A DNA stretch of 64,000 bases, from positions 1-64,000 of the forward strand of contig NZ_SSXE01000031.1 in the NCBI RefSeq assembly GCF_021699195.1. Direction: 5' to 3'. Below are positions 21,660 to 30,168 of the stretch, in pieces; within the stretch, counting starts at the first letter, position 1; each line of letters opens with the position of its first letter. Made by a program: the position numbers and the translations under genes. Source of the stretch: Nonomuraea sp. MG754425. GTDB taxonomy: Bacteria > Actinomycetota > Actinomycetes > Streptosporangiales > Streptosporangiaceae. The notes beneath the pieces are model-generated. The model worked only from the letters and a program-made list of their open reading frames with translations, was not told the DNA's origin and did not search any database.

Positions 21660-24600
21660 ATGGGGGTTCACGAGGTCCAGTTCAACATCTTGGGGCGGCT
21701 TGAAACGACGGTGGGCGGGCGGCCGGTGCGGTTGGGCGGCCCGCGGGCGCAGGCGGTGCTGGCCATGCTGGTGGTCGACCACGGTCAGGTGATCAGCATC
21801 GACCGCCTGGCCGGCGCGTGGGGGCAGAACCCGCCGACGACCGTACGCAATCAGGTCATGATCGCGGTGGCCGCCCTGCGCCGGGAGCTGCGTCAGGCGG
21901 GAGCCGCGCCGGACCTCATCAAGACCGAAGGGTCCGGCTACCGGCTGGACGGCGGCCTGGTGGACGCGCACCGCGCGGAACGGTACATCGAGCAGGGCCG
22001 GCAGGCGGCACAGGAGGGACGCCCGGCCGAGGCCAGCGACCTGCTGGGCCGAGCGCTGGCCCTGTGGCGCGGCCCGGTGCTCGCCGACCTGGAGCTGGGA
22101 GAGATCGCGGCCTATGCGGGACGATGGGACGAACTGCGGCTGGCCGCCATCGAGGAGCGGGCCGAACTGGACCTCGCCCTGGGCCGGCACCGCGACCTGG
22201 TCGCCGAGTTGTCGGAACTGCTCGCCGAGTATCCGCTGAGCGAGCGTCTACGGGGGCTGCTCATGATGGCGCTGCACGGCTGCGGGCGGCGGTCCGACGC
22301 GCTGCACGTGTACCGCACGGGGCGGAGCCTGCTGGCCGCCGAACTCGGCCTCGATCCCGGGCCCGAGCTGCGCCGGTTGGAGGCGGCGATCCTCGCTGAC
22401 GCTCCTGACCTGGACGCCTTCCACGCACGGGACGAGACGAGACCGGTGCCCGCCGAGTTGCCCGCCGAGGTGACCGGCTTCGTGGGGCGCGAGCACGACC
22501 TGACCCTGCTGCGTCAGCACGTACTGTCCGGCAGCACGCCCGCCGTCACCACTGTCACCGGCGTGGCCGGGGCGGGCAAGACCGCCCTGGCGGTCCGGTT
22601 CGGCCATCTCATGGCGGACGAGTTCCCCGACGGGCAGCTCTATGTGAACCTGCGCGGCCATGCCGCGGCCCGGCCGATGGATCCGTTGGAAGCGCTGGTG
22701 CGGATGCTCGGCTCGCTCGGAGTGCCCGCCGAGCAGGTCCCCGGCGAGGAGGAGGCGGCGGCCTGCTTGTACCGCTCGCATCTGTCAGGACGCCGGGTCC
22801 TGGTGCTGCTCGACGACGCGCGGACGGCCGCACAGGTGCGGCCGCTCTTACCCGGTGCCGCCGGTTGCCTGGCCCTGATCACCAGCCGGGACGCGCTCAC
22901 CGGGCTGACCGCCTCCCACGGCGCCCGGCGGATCTCGCTCAGCGTGTTCAGCCAGGACGAGGGCCTGCGGCTGCTGGAGTCGCTGATCGGCGCCCGCCGG
23001 CTGTCCGCCGAACCGGCCGCGGCCGGGGAACTCGTGGAACTGTGCGGTCACCTGCCGCTGGCCCTGCGGGTGGCCGCCGCCGGCCTGTCGGCTCATCCGC
23101 GCCGGTCGTTGGCCCACTACACCGAGGCCCTGGCGGTCAGGGGGCTCGACATGCTGCGGATCGACGGCGACCTGGCCGTGCGCGCCGCGTTCGACCTGTC
23201 CTATCGCGAACTGCCGGAGGCGGAACGGCGGCTCTTCCGGCTGCTCGGCCTGGTGCCCGGGACCGACGTGACGGCTCCGGCCGCCGCCGCGCTCGCCGGG
23301 CTCGACGTCGCCGAGGCGGAACGGCTGATGGACCACCTCGCCACCGTCCACCTGCTCGACGAGCACCGGCCGTACCGGCACACCTTCCACGATCTGCTCC
23401 GCCAGTACGCGGCGGAGCGCGCCTCCTTCGAGGACGACCCGGCGACCAGGAGCGAGGCCGTCGAACGTCTCGGTGACTGGTACGTGCGGGAGGCGGTCGA
23501 GGCCGCCGCGACCGCCTACCCGTCGATCACCAGGCTCCCGATGCCCGTCACGACCGGGCACAGGACGCGCGCCGAGGCGATGGCCTGGCTGGAGACCGAA
23601 CGTGCCAACCTCGTCGCCACGGCGGTGCACGCTGCCGAAGGCACGGATCCGATCCTGCACGCCCCCACCGCCAGGGCTGTCCCCCGGTCTTCCGGCGGGC
23701 CTCTGAGGCATGCCTGGTTGATCGCCGACGCCCTGCGCGGCCATTTTCTCCACCACACCACCACCAGCCTGGCCGATTGCATGGTCATCGCCGACGCCGC
23801 CGTACGTGCGGCCGAAGCCGCGGGCGACGCGCTCGGCCTGGCCGCGGCTCACCTGTGTGCGGGTTCCGCCGCCCAGGCCCGTTCCGGGTTCGGCGCGGCG
23901 CGCGTGGCGTACGCGCTGGCCGGCGAGCACAGCGAGCGGGCCGGCTGGCTGCCCGGCATCGCCACCGCGCACAACAACGCGGCCGGCACCTGCCACGATC
24001 AGGGCAGGTTGCGCGAGGCCATCGGCCATCTCACCGAGTCCGTCCGGATCAACCGCGAGGTCGGCGACGCCCACGGCGAGGCGAAGGCCACCAGCAACCT
24101 GGGCCTCGTCCATCTCGAACTGGGGGAACAGGAGTCGGCGGAACGGTATGTGTCCCGCGCCGTCACCCTCCACCGGAGGTTGCGCGACGGCGCGCTGAGT
24201 CACTCGCTCAACGAGCTGGCGACCATCCGGCGCATGCAGGGCGATCTCGACGAGGCGCTGGCCCTGACGACGGAGGCGCTGGACCACGATCGGGCGAGCG
24301 GCCTGCACGTGCCCGAGGCCAAGAGCCTGGCCACGGCGGCCGAGGTCCACCGCGACGCGGGCCGCCTCGATCTCGCCCTCGACCAGGCGACCCTGGCCGT
24401 GGAACGAGCCGAGGACGCCCACCACGTCTACTCCGTGTGTGTCGCCACGCACGTCCTCGGCACGATCCACACCAGCGGCGGAGACTACGGGGAGGCGATC
24501 GTCGCGCACCGGCGGGCGCTCGACCACGCGACCGCGGCCGGCATGCGGTATCTGCAGGTCAGGGCGCTGCTGGGGCTGGCTCGTGCGCACGTCCGCACGG

Positions 24601-24758
24601 GCGCTCGCGAGCAGGCGCACGCCTACGCCCGCCAGGCGTTGGACTGCTCCCGCACGTTCGAGTACCGCCTGCTGGAGGACGAGGCGCTGGCCATCACCAC
24701 CGAACTCGACGGCGACCCACGCTCCACGACCGCGGAGGACCGCTATCACGCACGTTGA
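21660..24758 (+). CDS. AfsR/SARP-type transcriptional regulator (winged helix, BTAD, NB-ARC, TPR)
   Basis: About 1032 residues. Order: OmpR-like winged helix (residues 5-95), bacterial transcriptional activation domain (about 100-245), an NB-ARC ATPase with P-loop GVAGAGKTAL near residue 303 and Walker B VLVLLDDAR near 381, then tetratricopeptide repeats to the end (about 720-1000; for example AKATSNLGLVHLELGEQESAERY). AfsR-type proteins activate secondary-metabolite or stress genes when the TPR/NB-ARC part receives a signal. ATG 21660 is preferred; a GTG three codons upstream is in frame. No biosynthetic cluster adjoins it, so its targets are unclear. The convergent lyase gene ends 46 bp away. 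Confidence 0.9.
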   Translation: MGVHEVQFNILGRLETTVGGRPVRLGGPRAQAVLAMLVVDHGQVISIDRLAGAWGQNPPTTVRNQVMIAVAALRRELRQAGAAPDLIKTEGSGYRLDGGLVDAHRAERYIEQGRQAAQEGRPAEASDLLGRALALWRGPVLADLELGEIAAYAGRWDELRLAAIEERAELDLALGRHRDLVAELSELLAEYPLSERLRGLLMMALHGCGRRSDALHVYRTGRSLLAAELGLDPGPELRRLEAAILADAPDLDAFHARDETRPVPAELPAEVTGFVGREHDLTLLRQHVLSGSTPAVTTVTGVAGAGKTALAVRFGHLMADEFPDGQLYVNLRGHAAARPMDPLEALVRMLGSLGVPAEQVPGEEEAAACLYRSHLSGRRVLVLLDDARTAAQVRPLLPGAAGCLALITSRDALTGLTASHGARRISLSVFSQDEGLRLLESLIGARRLSAEPAAAGELVELCGHLPLALRVAAAGLSAHPRRSLAHYTEALAVRGLDMLRIDGDLAVRAAFDLSYRELPEAERRLFRLLGLVPGTDVTAPAAAALAGLDVAEAERLMDHLATVHLLDEHRPYRHTFHDLLRQYAAERASFEDDPATRSEAVERLGDWYVREAVEAAATAYPSITRLPMPVTTGHRTRAEAMAWLETERANLVATAVHAAEGTDPILHAPTARAVPRSSGGPLRHAWLIADALRGHFLHHTTTSLADCMVIADAAVRAAEAAGDALGLAAAHLCAGSAAQARSGFGAARVAYALAGEHSERAGWLPGIATAHNNAAGTCHDQGRLREAIGHLTESVRINREVGDAHGEAKATSNLGLVHLELGEQESAERYVSRAVTLHRRLRDGALSHSLNELATIRRMQGDLDEALALTTEALDHDRASGLHVPEAKSLATAAEVHRDAGRLDLALDQATLAVERAEDAHHVYSVCVATHVLGTIHTSGGDYGEAIVAHRRALDHATAAGMRYLQVRALLGLARAHVRTGAREQAHAYARQALDCSRTFEYRLLEDEALAITTELDGDPRSTTAEDRYHAR

Positions 24759-24803
24759 CCTGACGGTGCCACGCGCGGGGGTGCCCTCCGGGAGGCTCGT
24801 TCC

Positions 24804-25667
24804 CTAGTTCTTCGAGGGGTCGACCGCGTTGAACGTGGCGCCTACGGCGACGTTGTCGTGGAAGATCACCCGGTTCGTGACGAGAGTCGGGCCGGTGTTC
24901 CACGCGGGCTTGTAGAGCCCCCACTTCAGATAGCCCTTGGTCGTGGCGTCGTCGTTGAAGGTGTTGGCCCCGGCGACGTTCACGACCTGCTTCCAGCCGG
25001 GCGTCTTGTGGGTCTGATGCCAGCCGGTGAGGGTGCCGTCGCTGCCGTGGCTCCACTTGATGTGGAACACGAAGTCGTGCCACCGGCCCGGCTCGACGTC
25101 GGCCAGGTTATAGCTGGACTGCTTGAGGGACTCCAGCGTCGAGCAGCGGTTGCCGTCGGAGTTGACGCGGAGCTGGAACTTGCCGGTGGGCTGCACCGTG
25201 AGGAACGCGCTGGGCCACTTCTGCTTCTCGCACTTGTCCGCCCACGGCTTCCACTGGAAGACGATGTCTTCCCTGGAGTCCTTCTGCCACGTGCTCGGGA
25301 TGTAGACGCTGAACCCGTAGTAGGCCGTGGTGCCCGACCTGAAGTGACCGGCCTCGTTGCGGAGCGTGTGCGATTCCGCCCTGACCCCGCCCTCGACCAG
25401 CGGATCGCCGTATTTCAGTTGGCTCATGACCGCGTGCGCACCGGTCCGTCCGCTGGAACTGATGCCGAGCGAGTGGCCGCAGCACTTGTTGACCTCGAGC
25501 GCGGTACCCGAGGAGAGCTTGCCGTTCTCGTAGGTGAATCTCAGCGTGCCCGCCGCAGTTCCCGCCGTAGTTCCCGCTGCCGTGGCCGTCTCGGTGGCCG
25601 TCAGCGCGGCGCAGCCGATGACCAGTGCCGCGCAGGCGGCACCCAGCCGGTAACTCCAGAGTGTCAC
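24804..25667 (-). CDS. Secreted polysaccharide lyase (heparin-lyase-like, Pfam PF14099 type)
   Basis: About 287 residues with a signal peptide (LGAACAALVIGCAALTATETATAA). The body has the jelly-roll lyase pattern: RAESHTLRNE near the N-terminus, YYGFSVYIPSTW, DIVFQWKPWADKC, GRWHDFVFHIKWSHGSDG and a final YLKWGLYKPAWN. These match the actinobacterial polysaccharide/heparin lyase I-like family, which cleaves uronic-acid polymers by beta-elimination. GTG 25667 is chosen because GGAAGGCGAGG lies just upstream; a TTG at 25694 is also open. It is convergent with the AfsR-like gene and divergent from the propeller gene. The substrate is unproven. Confidence 0.8.
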   Translation of the reverse strand: MTLWSYRLGAACAALVIGCAALTATETATAAGTTAGTAAGTLRFTYENGKLSSGTALEVNKCCGHSLGISSSGRTGAHAVMSQLKYGDPLVEGGVRAESHTLRNEAGHFRSGTTAYYGFSVYIPSTWQKDSREDIVFQWKPWADKCEKQKWPSAFLTVQPTGKFQLRVNSDGNRCSTLESLKQSSYNLADVEPGRWHDFVFHIKWSHGSDGTLTGWHQTHKTPGWKQVVNVAGANTFNDDATTKGYLKWGLYKPAWNTGPTLVTNRVIFHDNVAVGATFNAVDPSKN

Positions 25668-25898
25668 TTTCCTCGCCTTCCGCCGTGTACGCAATGGGCC
25701 GTGATCGTAATGACGGACGGTATGTCCCAGGTATGCCGGACCAGGGCATGCCTCATGAGCCGGTCAGGCCGACGGCTCCGCCTCGTCCCCGGGGGACGTC
25801 AAGGCCGAGGAAGCAGCTCATGCTTGATTGATTCTGGCCACTTATGATACGAATTGCGCAAATATCGGACCAGTCCGTAAATGGAAGGCAGTCCCCCC

Positions 25899-27803
25899 AT
25901 GCCGTTCAACGCAGTCGTCGCGGGCGTCATGGCCGCCGTCCTTACGACCGGCGCACCGGCGCCGGTCGTCGAGGACCTGGGCCCCGCGTCGTCGGTCACC
26001 TCGATCAACGGTTCGGAGTTCGTCGGCGACAAGCTGTACGTCGCCACCGGCGGTATCACCCCGACCAGGATCGGCGCCTACAATCCCGCCCAGCGCAAGG
26101 TCACCTCCATCACCGAGCTGCCCGCGGGCGACGGCGCCTGGGCCACCGCCGCCGTCGGCAGCGACCTCTACGTCGGCACGTACACGCCCGGCGACATCCA
26201 CAAGGTGGACACCACCACCGGGACGGCCACGAAGGTCGCCGACGTCAAGCCGGACAACTTCGTCTGGTCCATGGCCGCTTCCGGCGACGGCAAGCTCTAC
26301 GCGGGCACCTACCCGGGCGGCAGGGTCGTCGAATACGACACCGCCACCGGCCGCACCCGCGACTTCGGCCAGGCGGCCACCGGCGAGCAGTACGTCCGCA
26401 GCATCGCGGTCGACGACACCACGATCTACGCCGGAGTCGGCGCGCACGCGCATCTGGTCGCCATCGACCGGGCCACCGGCGCCAAGCGCGAACTCCTCCC
26501 GCCCGAGCTGGCCGACCGCACGTTCGTCGCCACGCTCACCCTGAAGCAGGGGCTGCTCGCGGCCGGCCTGTCGGCGACCGGCGACATGCTGCTCATGGAC
26601 ACGGCAGACCCGTCGAAGTACACGCTGGTTGACGCGCCCGGCGACTCCTACGTGACCGCCATCGAGATCGACACGGCCAACAACGACGTCTACTTCGGCA
26701 CCCGTCCCTCGGGCACGCTCTACCGCTACGACCGCGACACCGCCGAGCTGGAGAAGCTGGTCGTGCCGTACGACGGGGCGTACTTCAACCGGATCTTCCT
26801 GCGTGGCGGCAAGGTCGTCGCGGTGCTCACCAGCCAGGTCGTCGAGTACGACCCGGCCACCAAGGAGCTGACCGGCGTCGACCTCACCCAGGCCGGCATG
26901 CCGCCCGCACCGGAACTCGCCATGGCCATCACGGCGACCGAGGATCAGGTGCTCGTCAGCGGCAAGGCCGGGATCCAGGTGCACGACCTGGCCGGCGGCA
27001 CGAGCACGCGCACCTTCCTGCCCGGCGAGGCCAAGGTGATGACCCCGATCGGCGACCAGGTCTACCTGTCCGTCTACACCCTGGCGTACCTGTTCGGCAT
27101 GCGGCCTGACGGCTCCGACCTGCGGCGTCTGACCCGCGTCGGCGCCGACCAGAACCGGCCGCTGGCCGCGCACTACGACAAGCTCACCCGCCGCCTGCTG
27201 GTCGGCACCCAGCCCGAGTACGGCCTCCACGGCGGCGCCCTGGCCCTCTACGACCCGCGCAAGAACACCGTCGAGCCCTTCCGCGGCGTCGTCGAGAACC
27301 AGTCGATCAGCGCGATCACCAGCCTGCTCGGCACCGCGTACGTGGGCAGCGAGATCTACGGCGGCCTCGGCACCACCCCGATCGAGTCCGAGGCCGAGCT
27401 CGCCGCCTTCGACCTCCGCACCAAGCAGGTCCGCTGGAGCCTGGTCCCCGTACCGGGAGCCAAGCGGATCAGCGCGCTGACCGAGCAGCGCGGCAAGCTG
27501 TACGGCATCGCCTCCACCGGAGTCGCCTTCGAGTTCGACCTCTTGCGCAGGAAGGTCACCAGGACCGTCCCGGTGCCGGTGGCGAGTGGGGGCAGCGGCT
27601 CGCTGGTCGAGGCCGGCGGCAAGATCTACGGCACCGACGGCGACCAGGTCTACCGCCTGGACACCAGGACCATGACCGTCTCCCCGGTCGTGTCCGGGCT
27701 GGCCGCCCAGGCGTACGGCACCCAACCGCTGCTGGCGGCCGCGCCGGACGGCAACAGCCTCTACGCGCTCAAGGCCCGCAACCTCGTCCGGATCAAGCTC
27801 TAG
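25899..27803 (+). CDS. Secreted beta-propeller protein (PQQ/WD40-like repeats)
   Basis: About 634 residues. A short hydrophobic N-terminus (AVVAGVMAAVLTTGAPA) is followed by repeated blades of about 45-50 residues with patterns such as GSDLYVGTYTPGDIHKVDTTTG, GKLYAGTYPGGRVVEYDTATG and NDVYFGTRPSGTLYRYDRDT, fitting one or two PQQ/WD40-like propellers. No catalytic motif is recognised. Such proteins bind ligands or glycans outside the cell in many actinobacteria. ATG 25899 follows GGAAGG ten bases upstream; an ATG at 25881 is in frame. A -10-like TATGAT lies at 25843. It is divergent from the polysaccharide lyase, so shared regulation is possible. Confidence 0.75.
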   Translation: MPFNAVVAGVMAAVLTTGAPAPVVEDLGPASSVTSINGSEFVGDKLYVATGGITPTRIGAYNPAQRKVTSITELPAGDGAWATAAVGSDLYVGTYTPGDIHKVDTTTGTATKVADVKPDNFVWSMAASGDGKLYAGTYPGGRVVEYDTATGRTRDFGQAATGEQYVRSIAVDDTTIYAGVGAHAHLVAIDRATGAKRELLPPELADRTFVATLTLKQGLLAAGLSATGDMLLMDTADPSKYTLVDAPGDSYVTAIEIDTANNDVYFGTRPSGTLYRYDRDTAELEKLVVPYDGAYFNRIFLRGGKVVAVLTSQVVEYDPATKELTGVDLTQAGMPPAPELAMAITATEDQVLVSGKAGIQVHDLAGGTSTRTFLPGEAKVMTPIGDQVYLSVYTLAYLFGMRPDGSDLRRLTRVGADQNRPLAAHYDKLTRRLLVGTQPEYGLHGGALALYDPRKNTVEPFRGVVENQSISAITSLLGTAYVGSEIYGGLGTTPIESEAELAAFDLRTKQVRWSLVPVPGAKRISALTEQRGKLYGIASTGVAFEFDLLRRKVTRTVPVPVASGGSGSLVEAGGKIYGTDGDQVYRLDTRTMTVSPVVSGLAAQAYGTQPLLAAAPDGNSLYALKARNLVRIKL

Positions 27804-27810
27804 AAGTGCC

Positions 27811-27848
27811 GGGCGGGCGCGACAGGCGGTCGCCTGCCGCACCCGCCC
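27811..27848. terminator. Candidate bidirectional terminator between convergent genes
   Basis: GGGCGGG (27811-27817) pairs with CCCGCCC (27842-27848). Inside, CAGGCG and CGCCTG (27823-27836) form a second perfect stem with a two-base loop. It starts eight bases after the propeller gene stop and faces the end of the convergent gene. There is no T-tract, as usual in this GC range. Confidence 0.5.
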
Positions 27849-27893
27849 TGCCGCGGGACCCCGCCGCCGAGTTGAACACCCGCCACGTCAGGG

Positions 27894-29319
27894 TCAGCCG
27901 GGCGAGCGGTGGACGACCTTCGCCGTCGAGCGGCCGGGATAGACGACGAGCAGGTGCTCCTCCAGCGGCGCATCGGGGTCGTTCTCGTCCCATGGCCGCG
28001 TACGGGCGTGGACGCGCAGGCGGTAGTGGCCTGGACCGGCGACCGCCAGGTCGGGCAGCGGCCCGGCCGCCCCGCTGTCGCCGCCCTCGGGGTAGGTCGG
28101 CACGACCAGGCGACCGCTGCGGCTGGCGATGCCCACCTCGACCACCTGGTCCCAGCCGGCAAGCCGAAGCGGCGGCGCGCTGCCGAATGCCTTGACCGTG
28201 AGGCACATCGCCGCGTTCTCCTCATCAGTCACGATGGCGGCGCTGCTGCCTGCGGCGTCGATGAACCCGTCCTCGATGGCGGCGAAAATGTCGGCGGACT
28301 CGCCGTCGACGCCCCCAGGACCGCCCACGCCGTCGTCGCGGTCGTCGAAGACGGCGTAGCCACCCCCTTCGAACAGCAGGTACGCGGCCGTGCCCTGCCG
28401 CCTGGCCCGTGCCCCGGGCCACGGGTCCGCGCACCGGGCGTTGGCCTCGGCCTTCCATGCGGCTTCCTGCCGGTCGTGCTCGGCCTGCCGGCGACGGGCG
28501 TCGGCGGTCTGCCGGGCGACGATGCCGGGGCACAGGTAGTCCAGGGCCGCGACCAGCTCGATGACGTCCGCCGTCCCGCCGGCCCGCTCGTACAGCGCCT
28601 GCCGTTCCCGATCGCCGGGCAGCGCGCACAGTTGCCCGCCGTAGGCGAGGATGCGCTGGTCGGCCAGGTTCTCGGGGAACATCGCGTCCGCCGCGAAGGT
28701 CGTGCCCCTGGCCAGGCAGAGGAACGACCGCCGCCGCTCCTCAGGCCCGCGACCGGCCGCGGGCCCGAGCTGGTCGCGGCAGCCCTCGTCCGCGGCCGTG
28801 TAGGTGAGCCGGGCGTCCCTCTCGGCGCCGACCACGGCCATCGGCAGCACGAGCACGACGGCGACGGCGACGAGCAGCGCCGGCGTCCGCCCGGCTCCGG
28901 GCGGCGCGACGTCCGGAGCCGGGCGCGGCGAGCTCGTGCGCGGTGCGTGCCGCCCACACGACGATCAGCCCGCCGAGCGCATGCACCACAAGCGACAGAC
29001 CGTCGGACGCCCCGGCGCGCGGCGCGGCCGGGCCGCGCAGGATCTGCCACAGCGCCCACGCGTTGAGCACACCGATCGCCGCAGGCAGGAGCCGGACCCC
29101 GTCGTCCGACGGCCAGAAGCTCGTCGTCGCGACGACGGCGAACCACCGCCCGCCGTCGTACCCGGCGGCGACGGCAGTCAGGTAGAGCGCGACGGCGACG
29201 GCGGCCGGGCGCCCGAATCGGTAGCGGGCGACGGCGGCCCGGAGTAAGGCGACGATGCGGGTGATCTTATGGGACCCGCCGGGACCCGGGTGGAACAGCA
29301 GGACGGCTCGCTCGCGCAT
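27894..29319 (-). pseudogene. Membrane-anchored hypothetical protein gene split by a frameshift
   Basis: Reading from ATG 29319, the first frame encodes several membrane helices (PAAVAVALYLTAVAAGY, WFAVVATTSFW, VRLLPAAIGVLNAWALW, GLIVVWAARTAHELAAPG) and then turns into Arg/Ala-rich nonsense. A second frame starts making sense at the same point (SSPRPAPDVAPPGAGRTP, then the helix LLVAVAVVLVLPMAVVGA) and continues as a soluble domain with conserved-looking Cys and Asp residues to the stop at 27894. No start codon precedes the second frame, so this is one gene with a frameshift near 28890-28925. The switch sits in a 13-bp-arm hairpin, so a sequencing or assembly indel is a serious alternative to true decay. 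No family recognised. Confidence 0.65.
28888..28925. repeat. Strong GC hairpin at the frameshift point
   Basis: Perfect 13-bp arms CGCCCGGCTCCGG (28888-28900) and CCGGAGCCGGGCG (28913-28925) around a 12-base loop. It lies inside the split membrane protein gene exactly where the two open frames exchange. Confidence 0.9.
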
Positions 29320-29392
29320 GCCGGTGATCCCGTACCCGCTGCCGGCTCCTCGAGAGCATGAGGCGACCCCTGTTCGACGCTCCCGGTCACGG

Positions 29393-29445
29393 GTGACGCA
29401 TGCGTCACTGCCACGCCATATCACTGTCAGTAACTTTCTGATTAC
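29393..29445. promoter_or_regulatory. Urease upstream region: perfect 16-bp palindrome and GlnR-like repeats
   Basis: GTGACGCATGCGTCAC (29393-29408) is a perfect palindrome. A few bases on, read on the minus strand, GTAAT-N6-GTTAC-N6-TGATA (29445-29419) shows three five-base elements at 11-bp periodicity. This resembles the spacing of GlnR boxes (gTnAC-n6-GaAAC) that control urease and nitrogen genes in Streptomyces. The match to consensus is partial. The urease GTG start is 54 bp downstream. Confidence 0.4.
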
Positions 29446-29499
29446 CCTCTGCAGGCAGCTTGATGGTGCCTTGACGGCAGAGCGAAGGCGAGGTGGCGG

Positions 29500-30168
29500 G
29501 TGCATCTGACTCCGCACGAACAGGAACGCCTGATGATCCATGTGGCCGCGGACGTGGCCCGCAAGCGCAGGGAACGGGGGGTCAAGCTCAACTACCCGGA
29601 GGCCGTCGCGCTGATCACGGCGCACGTGCTGGAGGCGGCCCGGGACGGCGAGTCCGTCCACGAGCTCATGTCCACCGGCAACGAGATCCTCCCCCGTGAC
29701 GATCTCATGCCGGGCGTCGCGGAGATGATCTCCGACCTCCAGATCGAGGCGACCTTCCCCGACGGCACCAAACTGGTCACCATCCGCGATCCCTTCGCCG
29801 AACCGCAGGCCCAGCCGAGAACCGACGCGGAAGCGGAGGCGAGGACGCCGATCCATCCGGGCAAGATCGACCATCCCGACGGCGGCGAGCGGGTGGCCTT
29901 CAACGAGGGCCGCGAGATCACGACGGTGGAGGTGACCAACACCGACGACCGTCCTGTCCAGGTGGGCTCGCACTACCACTTCTACGAGGCCAACCCGCTC
30001 CTCGACTTCGACCGCTCCGCCGCCTACGGCAAGCGCCTGCACATCCCGGCCGGCAGTTCGGTCCGGTTCGAGCCCCGGTGCACCCGGACGGTGAAACTCG
30101 TGCCCATCGAGGGCCGGCGCGTCGTCGCCGGTCTGCGTGGCCAGGTCGGAGGGCAGCTCGATGGATGA
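29500..30168 (+). CDS. ureAB: Fused urease gamma-beta subunit
   Basis: A 222-residue fusion. Residues 1-100 are the gamma subunit ([57 protein letters not shown]). After a short acidic/Pro/Ala linker, residues 118-222 are the beta subunit ([44 protein letters not shown]). Together with UreC it forms the urea-hydrolysing apoenzyme in the cytosol. Start GTG 29500 follows GAGG. The stop overlaps the start of ureC by eight bases. Confidence 0.95.
   Translation: MHLTPHEQERLMIHVAADVARKRRERGVKLNYPEAVALITAHVLEAARDGESVHELMSTGNEILPRDDLMPGVAEMISDLQIEATFPDGTKLVTIRDPFAEPQAQPRTDAEAEARTPIHPGKIDHPDGGERVAFNEGREITTVEVTNTDDRPVQVGSHYHFYEANPLLDFDRSAAYGKRLHIPAGSSVRFEPRCTRTVKLVPIEGRRVVAGLRGQVGGQLDG

Noticed and set aside
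21660..24758. The AfsR-like regulator as marker of an antibiotic biosynthetic cluster
   Set aside because: No polyketide, peptide synthetase, terpene or RiPP enzymes lie in the window.
25842..27842. A 666-codon minus-strand frame opposite the propeller gene
   Set aside because: Low-complexity Gly/Val/Arg composition; the plus-strand gene has repeats and a signal-like start.
28741..29319. The N-terminal membrane frame as a complete separate gene ending at 28741
   Set aside because: Its last 60 codons become Arg/Ala-rich nonsense exactly where the other frame gains a membrane helix without a start codon, so one split gene is more likely.
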